Source of the DNA: Polaribacter aestuariivivens
GTDB lineage: Bacteria; Bacteroidota; Bacteroidia; Flavobacteriales; Flavobacteriaceae
Length of the DNA stretch: 64,000 nucleotides
Reading direction: 5' to 3'
NCBI RefSeq assembly: GCF_005885675.1
Contig: NZ_VANR01000005.1
Location: forward strand, 248,001 to 312,000
The translations under genes and the position numbers were made by a program. Of this stretch, positions 63,683-64,000 are shown one piece after another. Positions within the stretch are counted from its first letter, which is position 1. Every line of letters starts with the position of its first letter. A model generated the notes under the pieces. That model worked only from the letters and a program-made list of their open reading frames with translations, did not search any database and was not told where the DNA came from.

Positions 63683-64000
63683 TTAATTCAGCTGTTTTTT
63701 TTCATCTGTAAGTAATGAAAATAGTGCTGACCTAAATATTGACAATAAAATACTGAAAAATAATGCTGCCCAAAAGCCTGAAACTGCAAAACCATCCACC
63801 AATTTATCTGCCAACATGATTATAATGGCATTAATAACAAAAATAAATAGGCCAAAAGTTACTAGGGTTGCTGGCAATGTAAAAAAGATGAGTAAGGGTC
63901 TTACAATCATATTTAACAGTGCAATTACAATTGCAACTATTATTGCTGAAACGTACCCTGCAACAGAAATTCCCGGTAAAATATTTGCTAAAATAATTAC
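63683..64000 (-). CDS. Phage-holin-family (YvlD/DUF-type) membrane protein, 5' end truncated
   Basis: The frame is open from the window end (64000) to the stop at 63683. The visible 105 residues hold VIILANILPGISVAGYVSAI, VAIVIALLNMIVRPLLIFFT and further helices (FGLFIFVINAIIIMLADKLVDGF, FWAALFFSILLSIFRSAL). The pattern NxxxRPLLxxxTLP is typical of the widespread four-helix YvlD family named after phage holins, but it is normally a chromosomal envelope protein. Only the first helix or start is missing. The ATG at 63910 would be an internal Met. Confidence 0.8.
   Translation of the reverse strand, partial: VIILANILPGISVAGYVSAIIVAIVIALLNMIVRPLLIFFTLPATLVTFGLFIFVINAIIIMLADKLVDGFAVSGFWAALFFSILLSIFRSALFSLLTDEKKQLN

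Noticed and set aside
63683..64000. Prophage because of the holin-family name
   Set aside because: The YvlD-type family is usually a chromosomal envelope protein; no other phage genes are nearby.

Overview
The window is a 64 kb piece of chromosome from a low-GC, AT-rich member of the Bacteroidota, family Flavobacteriaceae (a Polaribacter/Tenacibaculum-like genome is my best guess; the genus is not proven by the sequence). Indicators are the gliding-motility genes gldB and gldC, a T9SS-sorted metalloprotease, a T9SS plug-type protein, a complete nqrABCDEF operon, a short primary sigma factor, and promoters of the Bacteroidota form TTTG-N19-TAnnTTTG. Nothing resembles a prophage, transposon, CRISPR array or defence island. 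The gene content is mostly core metabolism and information processing.

Layout: 1-2.5 kb is the end of secG and the groES-groEL operon. 2.5-6 kb is a small accessory cluster of exported proteins: a frame-disrupted gene, its intact paralogue and a 764-residue macroglobulin-like protein, each preceded by a TTGGCATA-N4-TTG element that looks like a sigma-54 promoter. 6-17.4 kb holds glyS, comF, envelope proteins, an ECF sigma factor with a 57-residue partner, rpoD, rpe, a DnaQ/GIY-YIG fusion, a FAD oxidase, a pirin and a tRNA-Arg. 17.4-20.7 kb holds small enzymes, a lipoprotein and a hidden zinc-ribbon microprotein. 20.7-26.8 kb is the nqr operon (minus strand). 27-36.4 kb has the T9SS plug homologue, apaG, a DUF3667 protein with no ordinary start codon, a TANGO2-like protein, pruA, the 1098-residue T9SS metalloprotease and lipB. 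36.4-45 kb has an 11-copy 7-bp tandem repeat, a nucleoid-associated protein, rnhB, a porin, small membrane proteins, PAP2, GNAT, NhaC and a YdjM-like protein.

45-49.4 kb is the aromatic amino-acid operon on the minus strand: pheA, an aminotransferase, a 53-residue glycine-rich membrane protein, tyrA, and a DAHP synthase-chorismate mutase fusion. A well-formed transcription attenuator precedes it: a consensus promoter, a 26-codon leader peptide with 7 Phe and 3 Tyr codons, an antiterminator pairing and a terminator. This is the strongest unannotated regulatory system in the window. 49.6-57.6 kb holds rpsO, pnp, a FolK-deoxynucleoside kinase fusion, an OmpA protein, gldC-gldB and nadE. 57.6-64 kb holds a 43-residue microprotein, dnaG (with the zinc-finger ligands replaced), clpX, clpP, tig and a truncated holin-like membrane protein.

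Five small CDSs (26, 57, 54, 53 and 43 codons) were found by reading the gaps. Two dispersed repeat families and a recurring CCTCA-type terminator hairpin sit at gene 3' ends.
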